From Staphylococcus pettenkoferi (GTDB taxonomy: Bacteria; Bacillota; Bacilli; Staphylococcales; Staphylococcaceae), in the NCBI RefSeq assembly GCF_026659735.1, contig NZ_JANSKK010000002.1, positions 310,001 through 374,000 on the forward strand: 64,000 nt of DNA. The letters are read 5' to 3'. Below the pieces are notes generated by a model, which saw nothing but the letters and a program-made list of their open reading frames with translations, searched no databases and was not told where the DNA came from. Shown here piece after piece: positions 10,625 through 19,114 of the stretch (the stretch's first letter is position 1; every line of letters starts with the position of its first letter). Both the position numbers and the translations under genes were made by a program.

Positions 10625-11219
10625 TACAACAACTATTGATTCACGTTCACATGAAGGTAATTTGAATAAACTTGGCTTCTGGATCTTCCTTACAGCTGAA
10701 TTTGCATTGTTCGGTACCTTGTTTGCAACGTTGCTTACGTTGCAACATGGTGGCGACTATGCCGGCAAAATGACTACAGAACTATTTGAATTACCATTAG
10801 TATTAATAATGACTTTCGCATTGTTAATCAGTTCTTACACTTGTGGTATTGCAATTTACTACATGCGTAAAGAACAACAAGGCAAAATGATGTTCTGGAT
10901 GATTCTCACTTTACTTCTAGGTGCAGTCTTCGTTGGATTCGAAATTTACGAGTTCGCACACTATGCATCTGAAGGTGTGAATCCGACAATCGGTTCTTAT
11001 TGGTCTAGTTTCTTTATCCTATTAGGAACTCACGGTTGTCACGTAACATTAGGTATATTCTGGATCATTTGTTTATTAATCCAAATTGGTATGCGTGGAT
11101 TAGACTCATACAATGCTCCAAAATTATTTATCGTAAGTTTATACTGGCACTTCTTAGATGTTGTTTGGATCTTCATCTTCACTGCCGTATATATGATAGG
11201 GATGGTGTATAGCGGATGA
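10614..11219 (+). CDS. qoxC: Cytochrome aa3-type quinol oxidase subunit III (QoxC)
   Basis: This 201-residue membrane subunit of the quinol oxidase has five predicted helices and belongs to the CtaE/CyoC family. The helix with the conserved acidic residue ([10 protein letters not shown]), the segment [10 protein letters not shown] and the last helix with [14 protein letters not shown] are family hallmarks. It begins within the last codons of qoxB, after AAGGAGG, and overlaps qoxD by four bases (ATGA), so the subunits are translated in a coupled order. Confidence 0.96.
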   Translation: MSHNTTTIDSRSHEGNLNKLGFWIFLTAEFALFGTLFATLLTLQHGGDYAGKMTTELFELPLVLIMTFALLISSYTCGIAIYYMRKEQQGKMMFWMILTLLLGAVFVGFEIYEFAHYASEGVNPTIGSYWSSFFILLGTHGCHVTLGIFWIICLLIQIGMRGLDSYNAPKLFIVSLYWHFLDVVWIFIFTAVYMIGMVYSG

Positions 11220-11506
11220 ATACAATAGCAAAACACACAGTTGGTTTCATTGCCTCTATTGTTTTAACGATTCTCGCAGTATTTGTAACTCTATACACTT
11301 CTATGACATTAAATGCTAAGATAACTATTATCTTTGGTTTCGCCTTTATCCAAGCTGCAGTTCAATTACTCATGTTCATGCACTTAACTGAAGGTAAAGA
11401 CGGTAACTTACAAAGTTTCAAAGTTATCTTCGCCATCATCATTACGCTTGCTATCGTTATCGGTACGTACTGGGTAATGCAAGGTGGTCACTCTCACCAC
11501 TTATAA
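11216..11506 (+). CDS. qoxD: Quinol oxidase subunit IV (QoxD)
   Basis: This small (96 aa) three-helix subunit belongs to the prokaryotic cytochrome C oxidase subunit IV family. Helices lie at about residues 10-28, 38-58 and 68-90, and the protein ends in a His-rich tail, GGHSHHL. It closes the qoxABCD operon: a strong terminator follows within 25 bases. Confidence 0.95.
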   Translation: MNTIAKHTVGFIASIVLTILAVFVTLYTSMTLNAKITIIFGFAFIQAAVQLLMFMHLTEGKDGNLQSFKVIFAIIITLAIVIGTYWVMQGGHSHHL

Positions 11507-11528
11507 GATGTATAAGCTGTGAGTATAT

Positions 11529-11555
11529 AAGGCTTCTCTTCGGAGGAGCCTTTTT
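11529..11555 (+). terminator. Terminator of qoxABCD
   Basis: AAGGCTTCTC and GGAGGAGCCTT form a stem around a short TTC-containing loop, followed by TTTTTCTT. It lies just after the qoxD stop. Confidence 0.85.
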
Positions 11556-11645
11556 CTTATGCTCAATAACAAATGCTCTTCTTAGCATTCATAAATCTAT
11601 TCGTTGTACAATGGATATAAGTTCAACGTTTAAGGAGGATGACCT

Positions 11646-12560
11646 ATGCAAATGAAACAACCGATTATTATAGATACAGATCCAGGTATTGATGATGCAG
11701 CGGCAATTAGTATTGCGCTCAATCACCCTCAGTTCGATTTAAAGATGATTACTACAGTAAATGGTAATGTAGGCATCGAGAAAACCACAGCTAACGCTTT
11801 GAAATTAAAGAAATTCTTTAATAGTAATGTTCCAGTTCACCGCGGTGCTTCACAACCGCTTATGGCGAACATTGTTGATGCGAGTGAAGTTCACGGAGAA
11901 TCCGGAATGGCTGGTTATGAATTCGAAGACGTAGATGAAACTGAACTATCATCTACCCATGCAGTTGAAGCTATGAGAGATGCATTACTTCAAAGCGACG
12001 AACCGATAACGCTCATCCCAATAGGTCCGCTGACAAACATTGCCCTTTTACTCAAAACTTATCCTGAGGTCACTGCCCACATTAAAGAAATCGTCTTAAT
12101 GGGCGGTAGTGCAAACAGAGGTAACATCACGCCTGCAGCTGAATTTAATATGTATTGTGATCCGGAAGCAGCACAAATTGTCTTTGATTCTGGATTACCA
12201 CTAACGATGGTCGGTCTTGATGTGGCACGTAGCTCAACGCTCCTACACGAACATGTCGATGAACTCAAAGACTTGAACCAAACTGGAGATATGCTACATC
12301 AAATGTTCAAACATTATCGAGGAGATGATTTTGAAAAAGGAATTAACGTGTACGACGCTTATACGTTACTCTTCCTACTCCATCCAGAACACTTTAAAGT
12401 CGAAGAAGCATATGTTCAAATTGAAGTCCAAGGCGAGTTAACGAAAGGTATGACTGTCACAGACTTTAACTCAGAGTTTCCTAACACGAGTGTCGTAATG
12501 TCTATTGATGCTGAGCGCTTCAAAGACTTATTCTTCGATGCATTGCGTCATGCGAAGTAA
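11646..12560 (+). CDS. Inosine-uridine preferring nucleoside hydrolase family protein
   Basis: The enzyme hydrolyses N-glycosidic bonds of ribonucleosides, releasing base and ribose for salvage in the cytoplasm. At 304 aa it is standard length. The calcium-binding signature DTDPGIDDA lies at residues 10-18; GPLTNIALLL, VLMGGSANRGN, AEFNMYCDPEAA and GINVYDAYTLL (with the catalytic-region Asp) follow the family order. It is preceded by AAGGAGGATG. It stands alone between qoxD and pgcA, each on its own transcript. Which nucleosides it prefers cannot be told from sequence. Confidence 0.9.
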   Translation: MQMKQPIIIDTDPGIDDAAAISIALNHPQFDLKMITTVNGNVGIEKTTANALKLKKFFNSNVPVHRGASQPLMANIVDASEVHGESGMAGYEFEDVDETELSSTHAVEAMRDALLQSDEPITLIPIGPLTNIALLLKTYPEVTAHIKEIVLMGGSANRGNITPAAEFNMYCDPEAAQIVFDSGLPLTMVGLDVARSSTLLHEHVDELKDLNQTGDMLHQMFKHYRGDDFEKGINVYDAYTLLFLLHPEHFKVEEAYVQIEVQGELTKGMTVTDFNSEFPNTSVVMSIDAERFKDLFFDALRHAK

Positions 12561-12589
12561 TCTACTTACACTATTTATGTCATAAAAAT

Positions 12590-12628
12590 AGCCCTAAGAT
12601 GATTTCGCTACGAAACCGTCTTAGGGCT
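12590..12628 (-). terminator. Terminator of pgcA, possibly also of the nucleoside hydrolase gene
   Basis: AGCCCTAAGA (12590-12599) pairs with TCTTAGGGCT (12619-12628), with further pairing inside (TTTCG/CGAAA). The T-tract (ATTTTTATG) is on the minus-strand side, favouring termination of pgcA; the plus side has few Ts. Confidence 0.8.
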
Positions 12629-12674
12629 GTATTATGATTTAAGTTCTTTTTAAAAAGTTTCTTTGAATCTTTGA

Positions 12675-14327
12675 TTATTTCACGTATGTTTCTTTAAATT
12701 CCTCTATGATTGCATCAAGATCTTCAACATTTAATGAGAAATAAAGTTTAATCTTAGGTTCAGTACCTGAAGGACGTACCGCTATAAAGCCTTCATCAAA
12801 AATAAAACGTATAAGGTTGGCTTTAGGTAAGGATAATTCACGTTGTTCGCCCGTTTGGATATCTTTCATAACACCTTCATTATAATCTTCTATCGCGCGT
12901 ACATTTAAACCACAGAGACTCTGAGGCGCCTCTCCTTTAAATTGATTCATAATATTTTTGATGCGTGCTCTACCTTCTACACCTTCGAATGTCGGTGAAA
13001 CAGTTTTATCTTTAAAATGGCCTATCTGTTCATAAATATCTTCGAGTGTATCTTTAATCGTTAAACCGTTATCTGTTAGCATGTTCTTATATTTAATGAG
13101 TAATGGTACCATTTGAATCGCATCTTTATCGCGTGAGAACGGTGCCGCTAAATAACCGTGACTTTCTTCAAAGGCTAGTAATAACGTCTCTTCTTCAGTC
13201 GCTTTCTGTTCAAGTAACTCAGAAATATATTTAAATCCAGTTAAGACGTTATTTACTCCAACATTCAATGCACGTGCTAAACGCTCAGCTAACTCACTCG
13301 TTACGATAGATTTCGCCATATAGAGCTGCTTACCACTTTCTAACGCTTCTTGATAGCGCAATTTCATGAGCAATAATCCAATTTCATTCCCATTAAAGTA
13401 AGTGTACGTACCATCTTCGTAGCGCTCTATAAAGCCGAAACGATCCGCATCTGGATCAGTAGCAATAATCAGACCTGCATTTTCTTTCTTCGCAAGTTGC
13501 AGCCCTAAATCAAACGCTTCAACTTCTTCTGGATTCGCACGTTCAACAGTTGGGAATCGACCATCAGGCGTCGACTGTTCCTTTTCAACTGCGAAATTAG
13601 AATAATTGAGTTCAGTTAAGATGTCTGACAAGATAGGTAAACTTGTGCCATGCAAGCTCGTCAACACAACTTTGGTACTATCGTTCCCTATATTACCTAC
13701 TAAATCTTTAACCGCGTCTTTATAAGCTTGCGTGACTTCGCTCGGAAGATATGAAATCATGTTGTCGTTCAATAACTGATCAAAGTCCCCTATTTCAATA
13801 CTTAAAGGATCTTCAATCGCATTAATAAATTGACTCAAATCTTCAGAAGCTTCTAGAAGTAGCTGGCCACCGTGCTGATCGTAAACTTTAATACCATTAT
13901 AATCTTTAGGGTTGTGACTCGCAGTGATCATCACACCTGCATCTGTCTTTAATTGACGGACTGCAAACGATAATTCAGGTGTAGATTTGTAATCTTGTGA
14001 AATCGTCACATGAACATGGTGATGCGTAAGCACAGCTGCCATTTCTTGGGCGAAATCTTTAGAAAGAAATCTCGTGTCATAGTGGATGACGATGCTTGGG
14101 TCTTCATGTTGCTGAGTTAAATATTGTGCTAGCCCTAGCGCGACCTTTCTCACTGTAAAGGCATTGAGTCGCCCTGGTCCTATACCAAACGTACTGCGTA
14201 TTCCTGCTGTACCAAACGCTAAAGTTTCATGGAAGCCCTCTTCGCGTGTTGTACTATCCTGTTCTTCATAGAAGTGACGTACTAAACTTTCATCTAAGTG
14301 GTCTAACCAAGCCTGTTTATTGACCAT
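12675..14327 (-). CDS. pgcA: Phosphoglucomutase / phospho-sugar mutase PgcA
   Basis: This alpha-D-phosphohexomutase most likely converts glucose-6-phosphate to glucose-1-phosphate, the precursor of UDP-glucose. UDP-glucose is used by the UgtP glycolipid synthase encoded at 53373 in this window. At 550 aa it fits the B. subtilis/S. aureus PgcA group. The phospho-serine loop TASHNPKDYNG (Ser137), the metal loop DPDADR, the sugar loop EESHG and the phosphate-binding loop RPSGTEPK are all present. The start is the ATG at 14327 after AGGAGA. It is monocistronic and transcribed away from lcpB. Confidence 0.92.
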   Translation of the reverse strand: MVNKQAWLDHLDESLVRHFYEEQDSTTREEGFHETLAFGTAGIRSTFGIGPGRLNAFTVRKVALGLAQYLTQQHEDPSIVIHYDTRFLSKDFAQEMAAVLTHHHVHVTISQDYKSTPELSFAVRQLKTDAGVMITASHNPKDYNGIKVYDQHGGQLLLEASEDLSQFINAIEDPLSIEIGDFDQLLNDNMISYLPSEVTQAYKDAVKDLVGNIGNDSTKVVLTSLHGTSLPILSDILTELNYSNFAVEKEQSTPDGRFPTVERANPEEVEAFDLGLQLAKKENAGLIIATDPDADRFGFIERYEDGTYTYFNGNEIGLLLMKLRYQEALESGKQLYMAKSIVTSELAERLARALNVGVNNVLTGFKYISELLEQKATEEETLLLAFEESHGYLAAPFSRDKDAIQMVPLLIKYKNMLTDNGLTIKDTLEDIYEQIGHFKDKTVSPTFEGVEGRARIKNIMNQFKGEAPQSLCGLNVRAIEDYNEGVMKDIQTGEQRELSLPKANLIRFIFDEGFIAVRPSGTEPKIKLYFSLNVEDLDAIIEEFKETYVK

Positions 14328-14688
14328 GATCTCAAGTCTCCTTTATAACTCCAATTCAACATTTAAATATTTAAGTTTAGGCTGCGTATCTTTCATTATT
14401 TATCAACATGAGTATGTTATAATGCGTAACGCTAGCCTAGTTTGATTTACAATATATGATTTGTAAGGTTCATTATAGCTTATCTGCGTTGATAATTCAT
14501 GTGTTTATCCGTTCAGTAAAGATATTTTAGTCAGCAAGATCGTTATTTTTTACATTTTAAAATGTCCACAGACGTAGTAGGATAAAATACGCTTAATGTT
14601 ATGTATAACCTAGAATAAGACATTACTGCTAACAGTTGATATTTTTAGTTGAGAGTAATAAAATTATTATTTATAGTACAATTTCGTC

Positions 14689-14729
14689 TTTACAATAACT
14701 TAACATTTATTTTTGTGAGTTATTGTAAA
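14689..14729. repeat. 12-bp perfect inverted repeat in the pgcA-lcpB gap
   Basis: TTTACAATAACT (14689-14700) and AGTTATTGTAAA (14718-14729) flank a 17-base A/T-rich loop, 155 bases before lcpB. A second palindrome, ACATTTTAAAATGT, lies at 14552-14565. The gap 14328-14883 otherwise shows no supportable coding frame. These may be operators or transcript ends of an unannotated small RNA; neither can be decided here. Confidence 0.5.
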
Positions 14730-14883
14730 AATGATAAAGACTGTAATTAAGTTAAAATCGATTGTATGAAGTTATGAAAACACTTGTTATCGCGTAAAGT
14801 TATGATGCTTACATAGAGAGACTGTTCATGTCTTTTCATCGCATAACATAACAACACTAAACTAATATTTGGGAGCTTCAATC

Positions 14884-16143
14884 ATGAATAAATTGTTTAA
14901 ATATCTTCTCATACTTTTATCATTAGTATTGATTGTCATACCGATTATCTTTGCGGTAACCTTACTCAAATCTTCGCAAAATGCTTTTGAAAGTTCTCAT
15001 AATGACAACGATACAGGACGCCAATCTAATTTGCGAGAAGGCAAAGTGAATGCGTCTAAAGATCCAATTTCTATCCTATTCTTAGGAATTGATGAGAACG
15101 AGAATCGTAAAAAGAGCGGTCAAAATAGCGAGAACTCACGAACAGACTCCATGATTCTTTCTACTTTTAACCAAGATAAGAAACAAATCCGTTTGCTCAG
15201 CATTCCGCGTGATACGATTAGTTATATTCCGAAAGTCGGCTACTATGATAAAATTACTCACGCTCATGCATATGGTGGCCCTACAGCCTCTATGGATGCC
15301 GTAGAAGCGACGATGAATGTGCCAGTAGACTACTATGCCAGAGTAAATATGGATGCCTTTGTCGACGCTGTAGATGAGCTTGGCGGTATCGAGTACGATG
15401 TGCCATACAATATCAATGAAGTGAATAAAAATGATGATGGTCGTACAAAAATTAAAAAAGGTCGTCATAAACTGAACGGCGAAGAAGCTTTAGCTGTAGC
15501 ACGTACGCGTCATAAAGACTCTGACTTAAAACGTGGTCAAAGACAAATGGAACTGTTACAGCTACTCTTTGCGAAAGCTCAAAAAGTAGATTCTTTAAAT
15601 AAACTCGATAATGTGATTAAAATTGTTGGTAAAAATTCTAGTCACAACTTAAGTTACAAAGAAATTCGTGCACTTGCTTCTACGTACTTAAAGAGTGGTG
15701 TAGATATTAAGAAATCTCAACTCTCTGGTGACGATGACATGCTCGATGGTATTTACTATTATAATCCAGACATAAAAAGTATAATGAAATCATCGAACCT
15801 TTTACGTAAAGATTTAGGTTTAGCACCTATCAAGAATAAACGTGACTTCTTAAATCAACGTGTGATTGATCGTTATGGTGAACTCGTACCACAAACGCAA
15901 CTCGACGATGATTTACTCGATAAGAATCAGAATGACACGACAAGTGACAAAGACGATGATAAGACTTTACATTCCAAATCTAACAAGGATCAAGATGATG
16001 ACCAACAAGGACAAGGTGGCAATCCAGCCAATGGTAACCAAGACCAAGGTCAAGCACCAGCTCAAGGCGCGGATCCTAATCAATCCGGTCAGTACGGTCA
16101 AGATCCTAACAATCAACAACAAGGTGGCTATGACGTCTACTAA
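14884..16143 (+). CDS. lcpB: LytR-CpsA-Psr family cell-wall glycopolymer ligase (LcpB-like)
   Basis: LCP enzymes transfer wall teichoic acid or related polymers from lipid carriers to peptidoglycan outside the membrane. One N-terminal helix (about residues 4-28) anchors the protein. The LCP domain spans about 60-220, with ILFLGID, SRTDSMIL, SIPRDT, DKITHAHAYGG and ARTRHKDSDLKRGQRQ, which carry the metal- and pyrophosphate-binding Arg/Asp residues. The last 70 residues are a low-complexity Asp/Gln/Asn/Gly tail. The start at 14884 is chosen because GGGAGC lies at proper spacing. The symbol rests on remembered synteny with S. aureus lcpB, between the qox and atl regions; MsrR or LcpC are paralogs. 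Confidence 0.85.
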   Translation: MNKLFKYLLILLSLVLIVIPIIFAVTLLKSSQNAFESSHNDNDTGRQSNLREGKVNASKDPISILFLGIDENENRKKSGQNSENSRTDSMILSTFNQDKKQIRLLSIPRDTISYIPKVGYYDKITHAHAYGGPTASMDAVEATMNVPVDYYARVNMDAFVDAVDELGGIEYDVPYNINEVNKNDDGRTKIKKGRHKLNGEEALAVARTRHKDSDLKRGQRQMELLQLLFAKAQKVDSLNKLDNVIKIVGKNSSHNLSYKEIRALASTYLKSGVDIKKSQLSGDDDMLDGIYYYNPDIKSIMKSSNLLRKDLGLAPIKNKRDFLNQRVIDRYGELVPQTQLDDDLLDKNQNDTTSDKDDDKTLHSKSNKDQDDDQQGQGGNPANGNQDQGQAPAQGADPNQSGQYGQDPNNQQQGGYDVY

Positions 16144-16164
16144 TTTCTGAAAGGAGTGTGCGCG

Positions 16165-16635
16165 ATGTCACGCAAAACATATGAGAAACTCTCGCACATT
16201 AACGGCATGTTCAACATACTTGAACAGCAGATGATTCATAGTAAAGATATGGCATTATTTAGAGGCCAACTCTTCTATGTGAACCATGAACATCGTGAGA
16301 ATTACGAAGCTTTGCGTATCTACTATAAAGACAGTGAAACGAATCCTGTGGTCGACGGTGCATGTTATATAGTGGCATTACCTGAAATCTTCGACAAAGT
16401 CGATGTATTTGAGTCTGAACTTCCTTTCTCATGGGTTTATGATGAAAATGGTGTCACTGAAACGATGCAATCCATTAGTGTGCCGATTCAATATTTAATC
16501 GCAGCCGCACTTGAAGTGACGAATGTCAATATCTTTACCCCATCAGGCTTTACAATGGGAATGAATAACTGGAATATTGCTCAAATGCGCATATTCTGGC
16601 AATATACAGCAATTGTGCGTCAAGAAGCACAATAA
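16165..16635 (+). CDS. DUF2538-family conserved staphylococcal protein
   Basis: This 156-residue soluble protein has no signal peptide or membrane helix. It begins MSRKTYEKLSHINGMFNILE and is mostly alpha/beta in appearance, with aromatic-rich segments (AQMRIFWQYTAIVRQ). AAAGGAGTG precedes the ATG at 16165; an in-frame GTG at 16156 overlaps that ribosome site and is less likely. It follows lcpB by 21 bases and ends at a strong terminator, so the two are probably co-transcribed. A similar hypothetical protein follows lcpB in S. aureus, as I recall. The molecular role is unknown; co-transcription hints at an envelope-linked task. Confidence 0.8.
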   Translation: MSRKTYEKLSHINGMFNILEQQMIHSKDMALFRGQLFYVNHEHRENYEALRIYYKDSETNPVVDGACYIVALPEIFDKVDVFESELPFSWVYDENGVTETMQSISVPIQYLIAAALEVTNVNIFTPSGFTMGMNNWNIAQMRIFWQYTAIVRQEAQ

Positions 16636-16644
16636 GAGATGAAT

Positions 16645-16680
16645 AAAAGGCGTTGTTTCCCGCGAACAACGCCTTTTTTT
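16645..16680. terminator. Bidirectional terminator between lcpB operon and response-regulator gene
   Basis: AAAAGGCGTTGTT and AACAACGCCTTTT form a 13-bp stem with a 7-base loop and T-runs on both strands. It ends the plus-strand lcpB operon and could equally end the minus-strand ABC/two-component operon. Confidence 0.9.
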
Positions 16681-16695
16681 ATGTTTCATAGATCA

Positions 16696-17298
16696 TTATA
16701 TCCAGCCCTTTTCTACTGCTTTCTTCCAAGCTTCGAAACGATTGTCTACTTCTAATTTCTCGATAAGCGCAGAAGTGTAATTGCGTACCGTTCCATTAGA
16801 TAAATAAAGTGCATTAGCAATGTCCTTACTCGAGTACCCTTTACCAATTTCTTTCAACACAAGCTGCTCTTTAGCGGTTAGAGGATTTCTTTTCTTAAAT
16901 ACAGAAGTCATGAGCGATGTGCTATACTCTTTCTCGCCTTTCATTACTTTATACATCGTTTCCACTAATTCATCTATAGAGCGCTCTTTCAGCACATACG
17001 CATCTACATCATTCGCTACTGCTCTTTCGAAATATCCAGGTCGTTTAAACGTGGTAACGATAATAATTTTAGTCAAACCACCTTGTGCTCTTACGCGACT
17101 CAACACATCTAAACCAGAAAGTTGAGGCATTTCTACATCTAATATTGCGATGTCTGGTGATTGTGCTTCTATTTGTTGCAGTGCTTGCACACCATTATCC
17201 GCTTCTCCCACTACAGAAATATCGTCGTGCATTTCGATGAGTTGAACCATCGCTTGGCGTAACATCGTCTGATCTTCAGCTATCGTAATACGTATCAA
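16696..17298 (-). CDS. NarL/LuxR-family response regulator (DesR-like)
   Basis: This 200-aa two-domain regulator has a receiver domain (about 1-120) with phosphoacceptor Asp54 in AILDVEMP, acidic pair Glu8/Asp9 and a conserved Lys in YVLKERS. A LuxR-type helix-turn-helix follows (about 135-195; LTAKEQLVLKEIGKG...SSKDIANAL...LSNGTVRNYTSALIEKL). It starts with TTG at 17298, overlapping the kinase stop as TTGA, with GAGGTGAG just upstream. It is the last gene of a four-gene unit with an ABC-2 exporter. Autoregulation of the operon through sites upstream of 19977 is inferred. Confidence 0.9.
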   Translation of the reverse strand: MIRITIAEDQTMLRQAMVQLIEMHDDISVVGEADNGVQALQQIEAQSPDIAILDVEMPQLSGLDVLSRVRAQGGLTKIIIVTTFKRPGYFERAVANDVDAYVLKERSIDELVETMYKVMKGEKEYSTSLMTSVFKKRNPLTAKEQLVLKEIGKGYSSKDIANALYLSNGTVRNYTSALIEKLEVDNRFEAWKKAVEKGWI

Positions 17299-18383
17299 AG
17301 TTGCTCACCTCGTGGAACTGTAATTTCGATTTTCAGACCCTCTTCATTCGTCACTTCAAGTGTACCATTCACTCTAGTCACACGTTGTTCAATACTCTGT
17401 AACGCAGTATCATTTTCTAGTCCACAACCGTTGTCGTGCACTGTTAAAGTAACCGCCTCTTGCTCCTCCGCGAGACTACAATATACTTTCGTCGCTTCTG
17501 AATGCTTAATTACATTATTCACCGCTTCTCGCAATATCATGGCTAAGATGGATTGTTTAGAAGGACTGAGTACGCGTGCTTTCTCTCTGTTATTAAAATG
17601 AAATTCAAAATTTGCACTTTCTAATAACATTTTCATGCCTTGTACTTCTTCCTCAAAAGATTGGACTTTCAAATCATTGATAATATTTCTAACTTTATGA
17701 AGCGCTTCTTTAGAAAGTCGATTGACTGTTGCCATCTCCTCTTTCGCTTTGTCCGTATCTTGATCAATTAATTTCATGGCAAGTTCTGATTTCAAACTTA
17801 AACTCGCAAAGACATGGCCTAATGTATCATGTAGATCTTGACCAATCCGATTTCGTTCTTGTTCTGCAATCAAAACGTTAATATGTTGATTCTTCTGTTC
17901 AAGTTCTTGTTTCAACATGCGATTTTTAACCATTCGCTTATTACCGATTAATATCATAACGATAACGACATAAAACAAAATGAGTGTAAACAAATGTGAG
18001 GAGTTATAAAAAATTAAAGTAACCGCTAAACAACCACACATCGCTATCAGCATCGTAAGAATAAACCACTTTTGAAATTTTTCTTTTACTATAAAAGGAA
18101 TAAAGAAAGCACTGTAAAAGAAAAACAGCGAAACTTCAGGTGACATGGTATATACAAAGCTCATCGTCAACATACAATAGACAAGAAAACAACTGTATAA
18201 TACATAGGTTTTCAATATTGGATTACATATAATCATTAACGAATAAACGATACCGAACGTAATGACTAATATAATATTTAGCCACATCGGGCCACGAGGA
18301 TGCATGAATAGTCCGATTACGAGCATGAGAAAATATAATAACGAGGACAAGTGAATGAGACTCGTATTCAGCTTTGCATTCAT
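17295..18383 (-). CDS. Sensor histidine kinase, HisKA_3 type (DesK-like)
   Basis: This 362-residue membrane kinase has about five or six helices in its first 150 residues and very short external loops, so it probably senses the membrane itself or something inside it (intramembrane-sensing type). The dimerisation/phosphoacceptor helix carries DLHDTLGH with His185. The HATPase_c domain follows, with the N-box LREAVNNVIKHS and G-box VHDNGCGLE. It has ATGA overlaps with the permease gene upstream and TTGA with the regulator downstream. The stimulus is not visible; the coupled transporter suggests a lipid, peptide antibiotic or fatty-acid-like signal. Confidence 0.9.
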   Translation of the reverse strand: MNAKLNTSLIHLSSLLYFLMLVIGLFMHPRGPMWLNIILVITFGIVYSLMIICNPILKTYVLYSCFLVYCMLTMSFVYTMSPEVSLFFFYSAFFIPFIVKEKFQKWFILTMLIAMCGCLAVTLIFYNSSHLFTLILFYVVIVMILIGNKRMVKNRMLKQELEQKNQHINVLIAEQERNRIGQDLHDTLGHVFASLSLKSELAMKLIDQDTDKAKEEMATVNRLSKEALHKVRNIINDLKVQSFEEEVQGMKMLLESANFEFHFNNREKARVLSPSKQSILAMILREAVNNVIKHSEATKVYCSLAEEQEAVTLTVHDNGCGLENDTALQSIEQRVTRVNGTLEVTNEEGLKIEITVPRGEQL

Positions 18384-19114
18384 TTTGACGCACCTCGTTT
18401 TCTTTTCAACAATAAAGCCATCCCCACAAAGATAACACTATATATTAATAATACTAGCATAGACTGCCAGTTAAAGTGCTCCCCTTTCCCAATATCTAAA
18501 GCGATTTGTTTCATGTGATAAGTTGGAGATTTGTAAGCAATGACCTTTAACCATTCTGGAAATTGACTCACTGGGAACCACAGACCACCTACCATTGCTA
18601 AGACGATGTATAAAATATTGCCTAGACTACTCGCTTTTTGCAAATCATTGACTTGTGCCAACAGAATACCAATAGATAAAAATAAACTAGCACAAATCCA
18701 AAGTGTTACACCTGAAATTAACCACTCGTTAACGGACATAGATATATTACGTACAGTAGCAGCGACAATAAAGATCACAACGATTGATAAAGCAAATTGA
18801 ATCATCGTCTTGAACACCTTAGTCATATAATAATCAAGATAACGCATACGTGTGTTAAGCAATTGTTTCTGCCAACCTATTTGTTGTTCTTCAATCAAGT
18901 CCACAGGGAAGCTCATTAAACAGAAACTGGTTAAACTGAAAGTCACCATACTATACATATATTCTTTATAGAAAATTTCCTGTTGAGCAGAAGGTATATC
19001 AATAATTGAAGTAAAGAGTAAGTAGAATACTAATGGCAGTAATATAGATAGTGCTAAGTATACTTTTTTACGAAATAACATCTTAATTTCTATAGCTAAA
19101 TATGTACGTATCAT
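18380..19114 (-). CDS. ABC-2 type transporter permease
   Basis: This 244-residue integral membrane protein has six predicted helices, the ABC2_membrane arrangement: MIRTYLAIEIKMLFRKK at the N-terminus followed by a first helix, and a GGLWFPVSQFPEWLKVIA re-entrant-like segment between helices five and six. It pairs with the ATPase encoded immediately upstream (4-base overlap) to form an exporter. AAAGGAGGA precedes its ATG. The substrate is unknown; similar YvfR/YvfS-type exporters sit beside DesK/DesR-type systems in Bacillus. Confidence 0.88.
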   Translation of the reverse strand: MIRTYLAIEIKMLFRKKVYLALSILLPLVFYLLFTSIIDIPSAQQEIFYKEYMYSMVTFSLTSFCLMSFPVDLIEEQQIGWQKQLLNTRMRYLDYYMTKVFKTMIQFALSIVVIFIVAATVRNISMSVNEWLISGVTLWICASLFLSIGILLAQVNDLQKASSLGNILYIVLAMVGGLWFPVSQFPEWLKVIAYKSPTYHMKQIALDIGKGEHFNWQSMLVLLIYSVIFVGMALLLKRKRGASK

